Assembly: GCA_037389465.1 (NCBI GenBank)
Contig: JAZARR010000197.1
Coordinates: 7,713,501-7,777,500 of the forward strand
Reading direction: 5' to 3'
Length of the DNA stretch: 64,000 bases
From: Baylisascaris procyonis
Taxonomy: Eukaryota; Nematoda; Chromadorea; Rhabditida; Ascarididae
Shown: positions 38,081 to 51,070 of the stretch, piece after piece
Layout: every line of letters begins with the position of its first letter
How positions within the stretch are numbered: position 1 is the first letter of the stretch
The notes under the pieces: model-generated
Database searches by the model: none
What the model was told of the DNA's origin: nothing
The model's input: only the letters and a program-made list of their open reading frames with translations
Position numbers and translations under genes: made by a program

Positions 38081-41000
38081 GATCATAATAATGTAAACCA
38101 TAAGACTCATCACTAGGGTACCTCTCGACCAAGAGCGTCGAGGCGGTCAACCGAAAACCTTGCTGAGAGACCAGGTGGTGCAAATGTTTGGTCGTCAATA
38201 GCTGCGGTACATTCGAGAGCGGAATGTATGAAGACGAGTGGATCTGCGCTACTAGAGAACAAGATCACGAAGGCAGATCGAATGAAAGTAAGAAATGTGA
38301 TCAGTTGTGGCAACCAAAACTTCCCTACAGGATAATCGTTATTCTTAGATGATTCAGCGCGCTTTAATAGGGATTTTAAATTTGTCGTCCTGAACCAAAT
38401 ACCATTCTTGCCCGCATTGTAAATCCATACGTTGAGCCTCTTCGCTTGGATTTGGCACTCTAAAAAGCGTTAGCGATTTCCAATTTTTTCATTTCAAAAG
38501 TGTAAGAACATTTTCAGAAAACAAACTCCTTAACTTTAATCTGAATCGACAACCGGAAAAAGTGGTTCAAGTCATCCCACCCCAAAAAAAACCTAAACCT
38601 AAACTTTTCTATGGATCATTAGTGTTGCTCACTTCTCCATAAGTGAGCAACACTAATGACAAGATATAGGAAGTTCGCCAAGAAATCTTTACCGTACGTG
38701 TGAATTGGTTTAACTACCGATATATAAGACGCTGAGTTATATGAAACAGCGCAGCAGTGCAATTATCAAATGATTAGTGTGCGTCCATTAAAACGCCTTT
38801 TAAGGTTTGCCTATGGACGTGAGGTAACGACAGCTAAATTATTTGAGTATTTGAATATATTCATATTCGATGGCAAAAGTAATGATGTGTTGTAATGAAT
38901 GGTAGGACAAGGAGGAGTTATTAGATCACTAGCACCAACTAATGTATGTTGGCGAATTTTCGCCTGGTAAATGAAATATAATTGAAAGCTTATGCTCAGA
39001 AGGGTTTTTTCAACTTATAAATCACAAAAATTTTTGAATTAACAATTTTTCTGAGGCGATCATCTGTTCTTATGTCCCATATGAGAGGACTGTGTTAACA
39101 CTAACATCATTGTAGCTTGTAAGGTTTTAATAGGGCCTGTAATAAATGGGAGTCTTAAAAGGCTGTAATAAGGTGCTCCAATTCTCGCTTGCTTAGCTGA
39201 GAAAGAACTCTGAATGCATTGCGCTTAGCAGTTCAGGAATCTAGTAGTCGTCTGCAGTTGCGTGTGCAAAGTGAGTAATTCCGCAGGTAGAGGCTACTTT
39301 TCTTGTGGCCCAAGATATGGTGAAACCTTTGACAGTGGAAGAGATCAAAAACTGTGGTATGTCCATCATGCCTCCTTAATACACAAGAGAACGCTGCTGT
39401 GAACCAGGTAGTGAACATAACTGAATAATGTCAGATATGTGTTGAATCTTTTGTAGTGAACAAATAAGGATACAATAGGGAGAAGAATTACAAGAACGAA
39501 AAGAGTGAAGTGTCATGATGTGTGTGGGAAAGATACTATAGACAAAACAGTGGACACATAACAGTACAGCGGTGATGAATCATAGTGGTTTGCATCGAAA
39601 AAACACCACATGCACTACAGCTAGCGCATGACTCACAACCACAGTACTGTTGGATGTCGATCCTGTGAAGCATCAGCCACCAGTTTCTTTAGAATTGTGC
39701 TATAAGGCAAATGCACAGTATCCACCACCTAAAAGGGACTAACCCCAACTTCTTCCAAATAGTACTAGAAATATCGTTTCTGAGTTAACATTGTCTCCGA
39801 CCATTAGTTCTTTCAGAAATCTTAGCGCCAGCTCTTTGCTGTGTCGGAAATTGTTCTAGACATTCAGCGCTGAACAACTGAGATGCTCACCAATAAAGAA
39901 ATCCGCCTTTTCTTGCGAGGACTCAAACATTTGTGTCCTTGCTTCTCGACCAAGGTTCACCAATCTCCCCTTGACCCCTCCCGATTTTGCCTGAGCAGCT
40001 TGAAATTTGATTTTTCAGTTCTGCGATCGCCGGACAGCTCAAAGCGATACCACCCCAAATGAACATCGTGAGTAACTGAAACAAAACCAAACGCTCCTAA
40101 GACAAAATTTGGACCACAGAACTCCATCGAGATTATTAAAAGCTGTACTATAAAACCATAAACGTGAGCATAGAGCTATCGATACTAGTGACGGTGATTA
40201 GTATAAAAAAGCAGTAGTAATCAATAACGGTGATGAGCTCAGGAAAAGGCCCAGCGCAAAAAGCTCAATGGAACGAGATTATATCGGACCATTGGAACTC
40301 TTGAGGATCTCGATGTAAAGAGAGGTAATACTTTGCGACGAAACGCCTGTCGACAATAACGCGAGTAGATGTTCAAGATGCAGTATATAGAAATGGTATT
40401 GAAACTGCAAAGCTGACTTACAATGTTGTGATAATTTCGAAGCACATCGCGATAGCCGGTTTTTCCACTTTAATGATAACATTGAATAAATTGAAACTGC
40501 GGCTGAATGAATTAAATATCTAATGTATAGTGACATAGGCTTGCTAGAGAGATTTATTTATAGATCTCACATTACTCTGTCATGTTTCATATCTGGCAAC
40601 ATTGTTACTGGTACTTTCTTTATTTGATATCGCGCTTATTTATAATAAAGTTACATATAAGCCACCATAAATTAATTGCATCTATGGCTCACTTAAAATA
40701 CACTAGAAAATGACATTTTCGTTTTTTCGCCGATTGGAATCCGGAAACAAACGCTAATTTCAGAACTGGAACCAATTGGTTTCACGGTCGCATCCCTTTA
40801 CACCACTCACTTCTGCTTGGTGTTCCACTCGGCTTTGTATTGAAAATTGGCCCCAGTTATATGAGATTCAAGTGTGCTAAGGTCGTTAACCACTAGATGT
40901 AGGTTGGATATGACTGATTCTTAAATTCTACAGGAATGATAAGCAATTCACATGCAATTGTTTACTGAGCCATCCACTACCATCACTCTTCATATGGAAT

Positions 41001-43915
41001 CACCAATGAACTCATAACTTGCTTTTGGCAGTCCACTGACACACCATGAACTTTTCTGGATTTTCATAACACAATGTAAAACATTTCACCGCATTGACAT
41101 CCGTGGCAAATTTCTTCAGGAAAGCCATACCCCATGCAAGTATGAAAAATTCAAAATATTTATATTAAGTTCAAGTTCAACTGCTACATACTTTTCTAAA
41201 GCAAAACATATCACTGAAAATCGCTCAATAATGCAGCTTAATATGAGCCTCTGCAAGCTGACATTCATAAAGCGAATTAGGGCAGCGTAATGCCTGCGGC
41301 ATGTGTCGAACACATAGCTTCGGCCGGGATTGTCTGACTGGTATCAAGAATCGCTATCGGGAATTCGCGTTGAACAAGAACCCTTAAGCTATAACTACGA
41401 AATTCATATCGAGGGGTGGAAGCACAATGAAATTGAGCCATTTTCATGATGGGAAGCTTGATGGCATCATAATGTTCATTAATGATAACAATTAGAGAAA
41501 GTTTACAAAACAAAGCTTTTGTGGATCATTTGTGCAAATGATCGATTCAGCAACATTTTATGCGCCTTATTAGGCAGATTTTATTTTATTTTTTCGAACA
41601 TATGTAAACTCGCAAAGTGTTAAGCAAAGCGGCAAAAATTCGTTATCGTAGCATCTCCCTTGATACACCTTCGCATTTTTTTTTTTTTTTTTGCTTTTGT
41701 GAACATTATGTTCATTAGCAACAAATGTAGTTTGTCTAATTGCGCCCTTTATTCACTTGAATTATTATCGCATTCAGTTAATTCTCGTCAATATTTTCAG
41801 TGGTGTATTTTTTGCCTATCACCGGCTGCAATGATTATGAAGCCTATCAGGCATTTTAAGAAAAATTTGTAGCTATCGGCTGCTTTGACTTTTGATGCTT
41901 CGATATTGATGTGAAAGGTGCTCGATTACCTCAATTCGGAACACTCATAGCAGTTCTCAGGTTATGTGAACAGAAATGCATTTTTGAGTGCACTCTGATT
42001 ACACTGCAAAGGCGTTTACTTTGTGTCGATGCTCAAACACAGAACCGTGTTTTCAAGACAAGATGGCCTCAGTTTTCATGAGGAAGCGTTGAAGTGGAGT
42101 GTTCTCACTTATGAGGGGCCTATATTTCTTGCTGAGCTATAGATGCTTTTGCGCGATAGAGCAATCTGTTTATGAGGGATGGGAGGAGGGTAATGTAGGG
42201 ATATATGATTCTTGCTTGCTTGCCCTTATTTCACACTTACGATCTCACTGTTACTTCCCTTCAAGCATATTGCAGGCAAGCATGGATAGAGTAGTTCGGG
42301 TTTTTTATGCCTTATTAAAACAAGAGGAGTACCAAGGAATCGATAAGGAGAAATAGTTCAGAAAGAGCATGAGCATCGATTGCTCCACGCAACGATTCAG
42401 TTTAGGCGAATCGTTGGGTAGAGCAGTCGTGAACGATCGCTGTGCATGATGGAGCCGCTCCGTGCAATTCATCAAAGAATGCCTGCGCCCAAACCAGATT
42501 CCATAAACCCGATAGCCATGCTATTAAGCAGCCGGGATAACAAGAGTGGCCTTTTAATCGTCAAAGGCTTTTCTTACATGCGGCCAGTTCTGCTTCGATG
42601 CATTCACTGAGAACTTGACTGATCGTTATTATAGTATTTCAGATGAATTGCGCAATTTTTAAACTTGATAAGAAGTCAAAAACCTCAAAATTCATGATGA
42701 TGGGAAGTGCTAGGCCCGAACTCCGTGCATTCTGAAGTAACTTCTGGAATAGATCTTCATGATCTTCGACGGCATCTCACTCTTTCATGTTTATGTGCAC
42801 TCGCAAATCGATTGCTAGGTTAATACCATTGGAATCCACTTACTAAGTTCGTGTTCAACTCCGAGTAAAAACTCGAATAATTTCGTGTAACACATTTCAA
42901 CTTTCCTTCACCACCTAACGGCAATTTTCTTTTGATTCACCAAATGATTCAAAAATACGAAGCAACCATTAGGCTTTTTATAATAACAATGTGTTTTGGA
43001 ACATCACGTTTCCACGTTGGAAGGGAGGGATACTATAAACTGGGCTGTAGAATGAAATTGGCTACTTGCTTTGGCCCTTACCCCACGTTCACTCCACCCA
43101 CTTCACTGTCCATCCCTCGTTAAAACCGATCAGTCCCCTCGTATTCTCCTCCACCATTGACAGCATTCTGCAAGAGCTTATGGAACCATGCACAAAAAGT
43201 AGGGATCTCGCTTATGTGTCCCTACTCTTACAATCGAAAGCAGCAGTTGAACACAGTTCATGTAAGAAAAAGAGCGTTGTCTACATAGTGTCCAGATTTA
43301 TGAAGAGTTAAAAGAGATTCACAAAGAGGATATTCCCAAAGCAACAATAAGACAAATTCGTTTTTGCTTCTTTTGCAGTTTTCAAACGTAGAAAAATGGC
43401 TGTTGTGGGAGAGAATCGATGCATCAAATTTTATAGATTTTGCAAAATTTCGATAGAGTTTCGTCTTAGTTTTTCGTGTGGATAATAATCCTCGCAATCA
43501 CATTTTAGATATATAGCAATCATTTGCAGGAACCCTTTCTGTTGCAGTTATACTAAATTCTGATAGAAACAATTAAGTTAAAAATTCGAGAATTTTTTTA
43601 AGGTTACTCAGGACTTAGGGAAATGCCGATGGAACTAAAAGTTAGGTGGAAATTGCTTGTCAAATTCAAAAATTTGACACACTTTTCATTGATCCTTACG
43701 AAAATGGTGAAGCCGTTGAGCTTATTCTGAACTCATTCTCTAATTTATTAGTGCTGACACGCCCATTGCTAAAGAGAATTAATCATAAACTGCATTCGAA
43801 CATCGGTCTAACTTTCACGTTATTTAGACGTTTAATTGCGTTTGCATCGTTCACTTTTTAGGACTATGGCGAACACTACGCAATTGTTTATTTTTCATTT
43901 ATATTCTGCCATGCA
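38081..43915. other. Unassigned region between the LINE relic and receptor C
   Basis: Nearly 6 kb with no exon chain. It holds the 18-bp hairpin at 38617-38658. Minus-strand frames at 40239-40536 and 41116-41513 contain receptor-like hydrophobic runs but lack convincing start, splice or partner exons. A GC-richer patch at 42360-42600 is probably repeat-derived. Confidence 0.45.
38617..38658. repeat. Perfect 18-bp hairpin
   Basis: CATTAGTGTTGCTCACTT (38617-38634), a 6-base loop CTCCAT, then its exact reverse complement (38641-38658). The stem is shorter than a typical miRNA precursor and the flanks do not continue the pairing, so a recent palindromic duplication or MITE core is more likely than a small RNA gene. 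Confidence 0.75.
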
Positions 43916-43958
43916 TGCAATAAGATTTATTTTATTGTGTTTGCTGACGTATTCTTCA
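43916..43958 (+). promoter_or_regulatory. Conserved upstream block of receptor C
   Basis: Matches 25121-25160 upstream of receptor A in the same gene-relative orientation, including the TTTGCTGACGTATTCTTCA part. It is about 310-350 bases before the receptor C start. I did not find the same block upstream of receptor B. Confidence 0.5.
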
Positions 43959-44257
43959 ACTATAATTTATAGGCTTTTTATTTCACCTGTTTGTGCTAAA
44001 TAAAGCTTCATTTTCAATTAACTTCAATTTTAGGAAGGTATACAAGTTCACTTTAAACAAGAGGGAGAAAGTTTGTGTTTCCGATAGCAATAGCATAAAA
44101 GGCGCATAGAAACAAGTTTTTTTTCAGTTTAGTGTTGTAAGAGCGAGCTTGAAAATTGCTTTTGTTAAGAACGTTTAGATAAGAGGATGTTGATCAAAGC
44201 TGACACGATATATCATCAGCAATCGTGAAACTTTAGTTCTTATTCGTTTATTATTTC

Positions 44258-44268
44258 AGCAATTGACT
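44258..44268 (+). promoter_or_regulatory. Probable trans-splice acceptor of receptor C, with shifted start
   Basis: TTTCAG ends at 44259. Receptor A has CAATG after the acceptor; here it is CAATTG, a one-base insertion that destroys the equivalent start. The next ATG at 44269 is in frame and matches the second methionine of receptor B. Confidence 0.5.
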
Positions 44269-47200
44269 ATGCTTGGCGTGATTCTCACTATCAACACACA
44301 CTTTACATCGATGTTGAGTATTCCACCGAATTTATTGGTGATATATTTATCAATAACAAGTGGCATCAAAGAAATCCCTGAATATCGTTTTATCATTATT
44401 GTTCAGGCTGTCAATGATATTCTTAATAGTGCTATACTATCAATCATGAATATGGTAAGAAATATCTCGATTCGTAACTAACTACATTCACTAACTTACT
44501 GTAACAGTAGAAATTAATCATTTATTTGCAGTTCCTTTTGAATAGGGTGTGTTTAACTGATTTAAATCTTCCTCCGAATTAATTATTGACGATGTGCAAA
44601 AAGTGATTATGGGAAACGTTTCAATCGAAATAAGCCATTGCCCTCTTTTCTCATGCTATCTGTAGTTTTGGGTTCCGATGATATTGACCATGAAAAAGCA
44701 CTGGAAAGGTCTTTCGTTTTCGATATTTGAGCAGGTTGCAACTCCTTCCGGTCGTCTTCGAGAAGGACCGACTTGAAACTCATACCACCATTTTTTCGCC
44801 ACTATTAATGAACGAGAGTGTTATTCAATGTTTCTTTATCGTCGTCCAATTGCGTGCAAACGAGCGACACCGTTTACTATGGGGTTGCCATTATTCTTCG
44901 ATGATCCAACGCTTTTGAGCAATCATTTTGAATTTTTCACAGAAAACAAAAAATCTTAAATTTCCCATCTTTTTATCAGAGTCTGTAAATTTGATAAATG
45001 GCCATCTAACTCTAAATGTTGGAGTGAATTTTTGACGAACGTTTCATTGCTTTTGCGCGTTAAACGCAGAAGTTCCGGTCGGAAATACTCGATCTTAAAT
45101 TTGAACCGTCGCACATGTTCATTTTTTTACGTCAACCTATGAAACCTGATGGGCATGTCTGAAATTTGCAAATTGCAGGGGAAAAGCGGGGGTTAAAGGA
45201 TATTTTGTTTCGCTTAACAAATCGAATGCAGAAGTGAAATGGTTTCGACTTAGGAAACAATAAAATGGTGCAAAAGTGGCAATTACATTTAGCTGTCATT
45301 ATTTCCTGCAAGCATGGCGTTACGTGGTAGATCAGCATGCCGCATAAGCGGCCATGCTTCAAAAAATTCACTAGCAGCAAACTATTGCACCGTAAAAAAA
45401 TTTTTTTGCGCGTAATTATGTGCTGTGCAGGTGCGCCTATCCGTAAATTGCTGAGGTGCGCAACGATGGATGCGCCATCTGAAGGGCTTTCGGCGTTGTA
45501 GGGATTACCATGCCGTATGTAAGTTATGGAATCGGTTTGACTGGTCCATTTTTCTTCTGTCGATTGACCAATCTGGTCGACAATCAATGTCCAAAATTTC
45601 TCTCAACGAAGGTTTGGTCATCGAATGTTTGGAGGTCGAAACTTATTCGAACATTTTATAATGAACCGATCGAACTATTTCGAGCAATAGAATTTTAGAG
45701 TTGTCAGCTTTTTCAGTTGAAACCTTTTCGCATCGAATGTGTCGCACAAACACGTCTCCGGCCATGAACTCGCTCGCATGTGACACATTTTTGATCTCCA
45801 TCCACAAAAATCTATTTTTCTTTTAACTTACAAGAGAATGTACTTAATCCTCACTAGGCCACAAAATTCCCTTTGGCGGCTATTAATCTTTGAGCCGTCT
45901 GATAAAATACAGCGTAGTATTTGATTCTCAAAAGGGAGTCTGCGGAGATTTTGGAAATCCAAAAGAGATTTGGAAAACGTATCTGTTTATGTTCGGTACA
46001 TAGAATACATTCGTATCATATGAAAGTACTGATTTTTCTTCCAAGAAGCAGCATATTGCCGTTGAGCTGCTTCTTTAGCCTTGTAAACCCTAGCGAAACA
46101 TAGTATGTTGATATTGTGAATCATTTTCGATCATACTAAAAACATTTCCTCACTTAAAATTCCCTGAAATGTTTAATCGCGGTCAAAGTGTCATCCCAAA
46201 TGCCATATTTTTGGTGGAGATATCATTACTATATTCAAGTTTTGAAGATATTTGATTTCCATTGCAATTCAAAATTGCTTCCGTCAAAAGCTTAACCGAT
46301 TTCAGGGCAACACACAATCTCCAGAGGGATATACAATTGTTGAAATGGGAACACTTGCAAGAACCAACGAACATGTCGGTGTCATTATTTCTGGTTTCTA
46401 TAATTTTCTCTATATTTTCAACCTGTTTTTGGTGCCAATTTTGTTCCTATATCGATATACTGTGATTTGCAAGTACGTTCTTTAGTATTTGCTATGAACG
46501 TGGTAATATGAATGATGAAATTTATTCCAAGAACGATTGTAGTTTGAAGTTATAAAGAGTGAACTGACGAAGATAGTTTGTATTGACATGACGGGAATAA
46601 ATGGCAAAAACCATTTTTGATGAAATTACTGCTTAGCGCTCTATACGAAGACATCACAATGAAGATATTTACTGTGGAATAGTTTTACTAGTTAATTTCC
46701 ATCAATTATTGAAAGGACGAGATTCGATGCAGTAGAATTTAGGAGCTAGAGGAAGAGGGCAGGAGGGGGGGGGGGGGGGAGTAGGGAAAAGGGTGAGAGG
46801 TGGGAAATAGAAGAAAGTGAGCATTTAATTTGCAAAATATGATGCTCATTGAAAACTTAAAAGGGAATCGTTCTTCAGAGTCAGTCTTTTTTCTCTAAAG
46901 GTTGTTCCACAATCTTTATTAAATTTTAGTGTATTCCGCTTGAAAAGACTTTTTAAACCGTTTGGCGTTGCTGTGTTGGCAATAACGACATTATCTTTGT
47001 CTGCATACACGGCCGTAACAACCACTATTATATGCCCTCTTAGCCGTAACAAAACTGTTGATGCAATATTTGACGCTAACAACAGCCTAATAATTCGCGT
47101 ACCAAACGATATTTACACTCCGGTAAGATGGCCAATTTCAAATCATATTTTTTTGCTAAGCAGGATCAGCGAGTTTTATTTCCTGTTAGATTATTCTCTT

Positions 47201-49018
47201 CAATATACTTACCCGAATACAGTTTGCACCCATATTCTATATAGATTTAAAAATCGGTTTAGAAAAGAGTTCCTGCGAGGAAATATTACATAAAGGTGGA
47301 TGATTTTGAAATTCATTGTCATTTCTAACATTTCATTTATATTTTCACTATTATTTTAGCACAATTCATTGTAAGTTTGCACACTTGCTCTTGCTCATTG
47401 AACTATAAATTCGGAATTTTTTGAAGTTTTTTAGAGGAAAAAAGACGAAGGAAACAAGAGAAAGATCATCGCCACATCTATGACGATTGAAGAAAAAAAT
47501 GGGGGTGAAAAATTTTTATGGAATCTTTGGTAGTCATCCATGTTTCGGAGCGTTTCGTAAACACAATTCATATAGAACCTGACGACTTTAAGCAATATAA
47601 CTCTCTTTAATGGTTACGGCATCTCAAAATTTGGCTGAATTCCCAGCGCTAATGAAGTGCAGTATCGTCACAGATTATATTCGCTTGAGAAAATTGTAGC
47701 CAGTTTTATGCGATGGCTCTGGAGCTTATTAAAGAATATAAATGCATATATGTTTTGAAATTTGTTGAATACCATAACTAATTACTAGCTAGAAATGCTT
47801 CCTGCTATATGAGCTTCCTTCTATATGAACACTACAATTCATTTACATCTATTAATTCAATTGTATTCAAGATTGAATTAATGGATTTGCAAATCAGCAT
47901 GATATTTGCACAACTACAGTGCATATTTATATCTCTCATGTACTGATGCCTAACTGCATAAGATAATTCAAATTATATCATATAAAATAGTAAAAGATTC
48001 CGCATAAGGGTGTTTTTCTCTTTCGATCAATCATAATCGCTGTTCACTTCTTCTGCTTTCGCTTCAATCTATTCTTCGAATCTCTTCGTAATATTTTGGT
48101 CTTTTCGTCGTTCTCGAAGTGAGGGATTGTTTCTAGTTTCTAGTAGTGGTTTGCTATGGAAGCACCCATATTGGGGATCTAAATAATTCTTTGAAGATGG
48201 TTTACCTAGCAAATCACCCTATATAGACCGTTAAATCCACGACTAGAAAACTCATACTATATCTGCGCATTACTTGCTGAACCGAATACAAAATATAGAC
48301 TTTGTTTTCGCATACAACAGTAGTGATTTTTAGCAACATCGTTTAATAAAAGATCATTTTTAACTGCCCACAAAGTCGGCGAGCTCGGTGGCTATTCTTT
48401 ACATGGGTAGGAAGAACGAAAACTTCAGACGGTTGTTTTTTGCAGAATCACCAAAGAACGGTCACGTGTTATTTTCATTTTTTGAGCGTATGCATATTGG
48501 AGTGGACCACTATCGATTGGAAGTTTCGGGAACGTAGTTCCCCTAAGCGACTGTGATACAAAGGTCCATCGTTAGCCCGCTTTCTGTTGGGAGTCTACAG
48601 GAATGGAGAAAGCAAAACAATATCCCTCTTATCATTTTCATCACTGAAAATATACTTCAAAAGAAAGATTTATTCATTCTTCATGCTCCTAGGCGCTAAT
48701 GTCCCATTCGCTCAATTATCAAGTGTTCACATCTGGTATTTCGGCACTCATATTGGCAACACTCGTATTTGGTGGATATACAATAGTCATCATTACATCA
48801 AAGAGAATCTTCGACCAACTGAGCAGTGTCCATTCAAGTGAGAGAAAAAAACGACTACAAAAGCAGCTGGCGATCATCATGCTATCACAGGTATATAATA
48901 TACGGACTAACACTTATGAATTATGAAATACGGCAAAAAGATAGGTGTGAGTGGTAGTGGAAAGTTGAGTATCAGGCAATCTGTTACAACCAGTAAGCCT
49001 ACCTTTTCCAGTACCTGA

Positions 49019-49088
<70 letters not shown>

Positions 49089-49558
49089 CGTGATTTGGCA
49101 AACCAAACTATCTTCTCCACTCCCCCTCGCTGTTTCAACCCTCATCCAAATGCGAGGCGAGCCATGCTGAAGGTATCAACTTCCCTGTTCACTCGGCGGC
49201 CCTTCAAGAGCTGCTGTGCAACCAAGGGCAAATACCTTTTTGCTGTCATTTTTCGTCTTTTGTTTCACACATCTTGTTCGCACTGCACACTACTAACAAT
49301 CGGGGTTTTTTTCAGTCCTTTCTACCTCTGGTCTTCGTTATTGCACCGCTGGCGATCATGTTTGTATTGGTTTATTCAAGAATGGCAGTTGGTCCATATG
49401 CATCGTTCGCATCAATTCTCTTCAATTGGCAGCCATGTCCACAAGTTTTTATAACTCTCACTTTTCTATCGCCATTTCGTCGGAGAATTTGCGCCATTTT
49501 GCGTTATGTTCGCAAAGATTCGACAGCCAGAAACACAACTTCATTGATGGCGACTTGA
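44269..49558 (+). CDS. Seven-transmembrane chemoreceptor, Str superfamily (receptor C)
   Basis: Exons 44269-44454, 46306-46472, 46930-47122, 48693-48890 and 49316-49558 join in phase to 328 residues. Exons 2-4 match receptors A and B in length and phase (167, 193 and 198 bases). Over the 62 residues of exon 1, 50 are identical to receptor B, so C is the more diverged copy. The seven hydrophobic segments, LYRY after TM3, KKRLQKQ before TM6 and SPFRRRI after TM7 are all present. The gene is inverted relative to A and B. The start was chosen because the upstream position used by A is broken by a single inserted T, yet the rest is intact. Predicted sensory G-protein-coupled receptor, ligand unknown. 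Confidence 0.9.
44640..45600 (-). pseudogene. Conserved antisense-oriented block in receptor C intron 1
   Basis: Reverse complement of this stretch aligns with the intron 1 blocks of receptors A and B. Landmarks on the minus strand are SPSD and HLSNL codons, TTTTTTGAAGCATG, GAAATTTA, GGATCATCGAAGAATA and GGAACCCAAAACTAC. An uninterrupted 151-codon frame remains at 45132-45587, the longest of the three copies. It resembles no family I know. Confidence 0.55.
46765..46779 (+). repeat. Run of fifteen G in receptor C intron 2
   Basis: A homopolymer of G in a purine-rich stretch (46751-46815), at the same intron position as the G-rich tracts of receptors A and B. Confidence 0.85.
49023..49087. repeat. 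(TA)n microsatellite in receptor C intron 4
   Basis: About 32 perfect TA units between exons 4 and 5 of receptor C. Confidence 0.95.
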
Positions 49559-49978
49559 GTACTTTCCAATGGTCGATGATTCGAGCGCTCAACGCCTCCT
49601 AAATAGCGCTGGATATGAATTCATTTATCATTAAATGGTCACGATTTAAAAATTCCAAATGGTCCAAAATGACAATGAAAATGATCAGAAAATGATCAGG
49701 TTAAGATTGGAAAGATAAAGACGAGGAAAGGTAGAAACATTTGGGGGGACTCGCAATGGATTTTGTGCATCCGAAATTAGCACCAAGATGGTCATCTCCA
49801 ATTCAATTTGAAATACATCGCTACCTGTTCTTTGTTAGTACGTATGGTCCAATCATGTTGTCGACATATGATGTAGCAATCTTAAAACTAGTACGATATG
49901 AACCTTCGTAGTAATGAAATAATTGATGACATGAATGATATTCAGCTGTTGTTTCGTGTCAGTTCCACTTCATTCAAC

Positions 49979-49984
49979 AATAAA
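49979..49984 (+). terminator. Likely poly(A) signal of receptor C
   Basis: AATAAA 421 bases past the TGA. Receptors A and B have their candidate signals at similar distances (about 495 and 436). Confidence 0.5.
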
Positions 49985-51037
49985 AAGATGGCGCTTATTG
50001 CTGCTCCAATCTTCGAAATTTCCCCTCGGTGTGAAACAGTCAAATAAGTTCACATTGAAGTTGTAAATGGCTACTTAAAGGTCATACAACATAAACGGAT
50101 AGAAGTTCATTTGTTGTAGCGATCTAAATAACAGTGAACTGAAGGAAAACATATGACCACCCACTCAAAGCTTCAAGACACCTCTTAACTGGCTCGCGTT
50201 GTTATTTGCATATCCAAACTGTCTTTGAATGGATATAATGCAGAAATGGTTTGCTGTGCTGGATATTTGTATGTGAAGAGTTGAAAAAAAAAACGAGATC
50301 CCTTGCTGCTATCTTCACTGTGTTTTAAAACAAAAGTGATCGTTTTGGGTGGGCTGGAGTTATTAGAGATCTGTTGCACAGTCCTCATATCGTTTTCTTC
50401 AACATTTGTTTTGTTTTTCTGTCTACGAAATAAACGAATACAGGATGTATTTCATTTTCACGAAGATTCTCGTGTAGCAGAAAGAAAAATTTCTCGGCTC
50501 ATATCCTTTTGCTGACGATAATCGACCACCCAAACTTCGATCCGGCTTCTACCAACAGAAATTTCGTATTCTCATGGGGTCTTACGGCTGTAGTCACATT
50601 TTGCAGTTTGCCGAAATTTCTTGATATTACGTTTAATCAAGTCCCTGACGAACAGCCAGTATTATTGAAAAAAAAAAAAGACGTTCCAACAGTTCGAGCA
50701 TAAGCGAATGCCTTCGTTCGTTAGAAGGAAGATTTTTCTCAGCAACACCCAATCTCGGCTGAATCTTTTTTGAAGGTGGAAGCGTCGGATGATCGTAGGT
50801 CGTGCAAAATTTCATTTGGAAATATCGCTATCTTACTAAATTCATCAGCATTTTTCTACGAATTAGGCGTCGAAGTTTCGTGGATAGCGATGAATCGGGA
50901 AAACGCAATTCCGAACTATAGTTTCAAACCTTAGCGCCTTAAAGCATACTTCATTGGTCGGCCTACATTGACTGGCTTACTCGAATTGTTTTTATGCACA
51001 CTCTTCGCAATTTCGTGTTGAATAAATCCAATGTGGG

Positions 51038-51070
<33 letters not shown>

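Noticed and set aside
40239..41513. Minus-strand frames with weak resemblance to receptor helices
   Set aside because: Resemblance rests on a few residues; splice sites and partner exons are missing.
50303..50515. Hydrophobic plus-strand frame resembling part of a receptor
   Set aside because: No start, no GT donor and no neighbouring exon of any receptor family.
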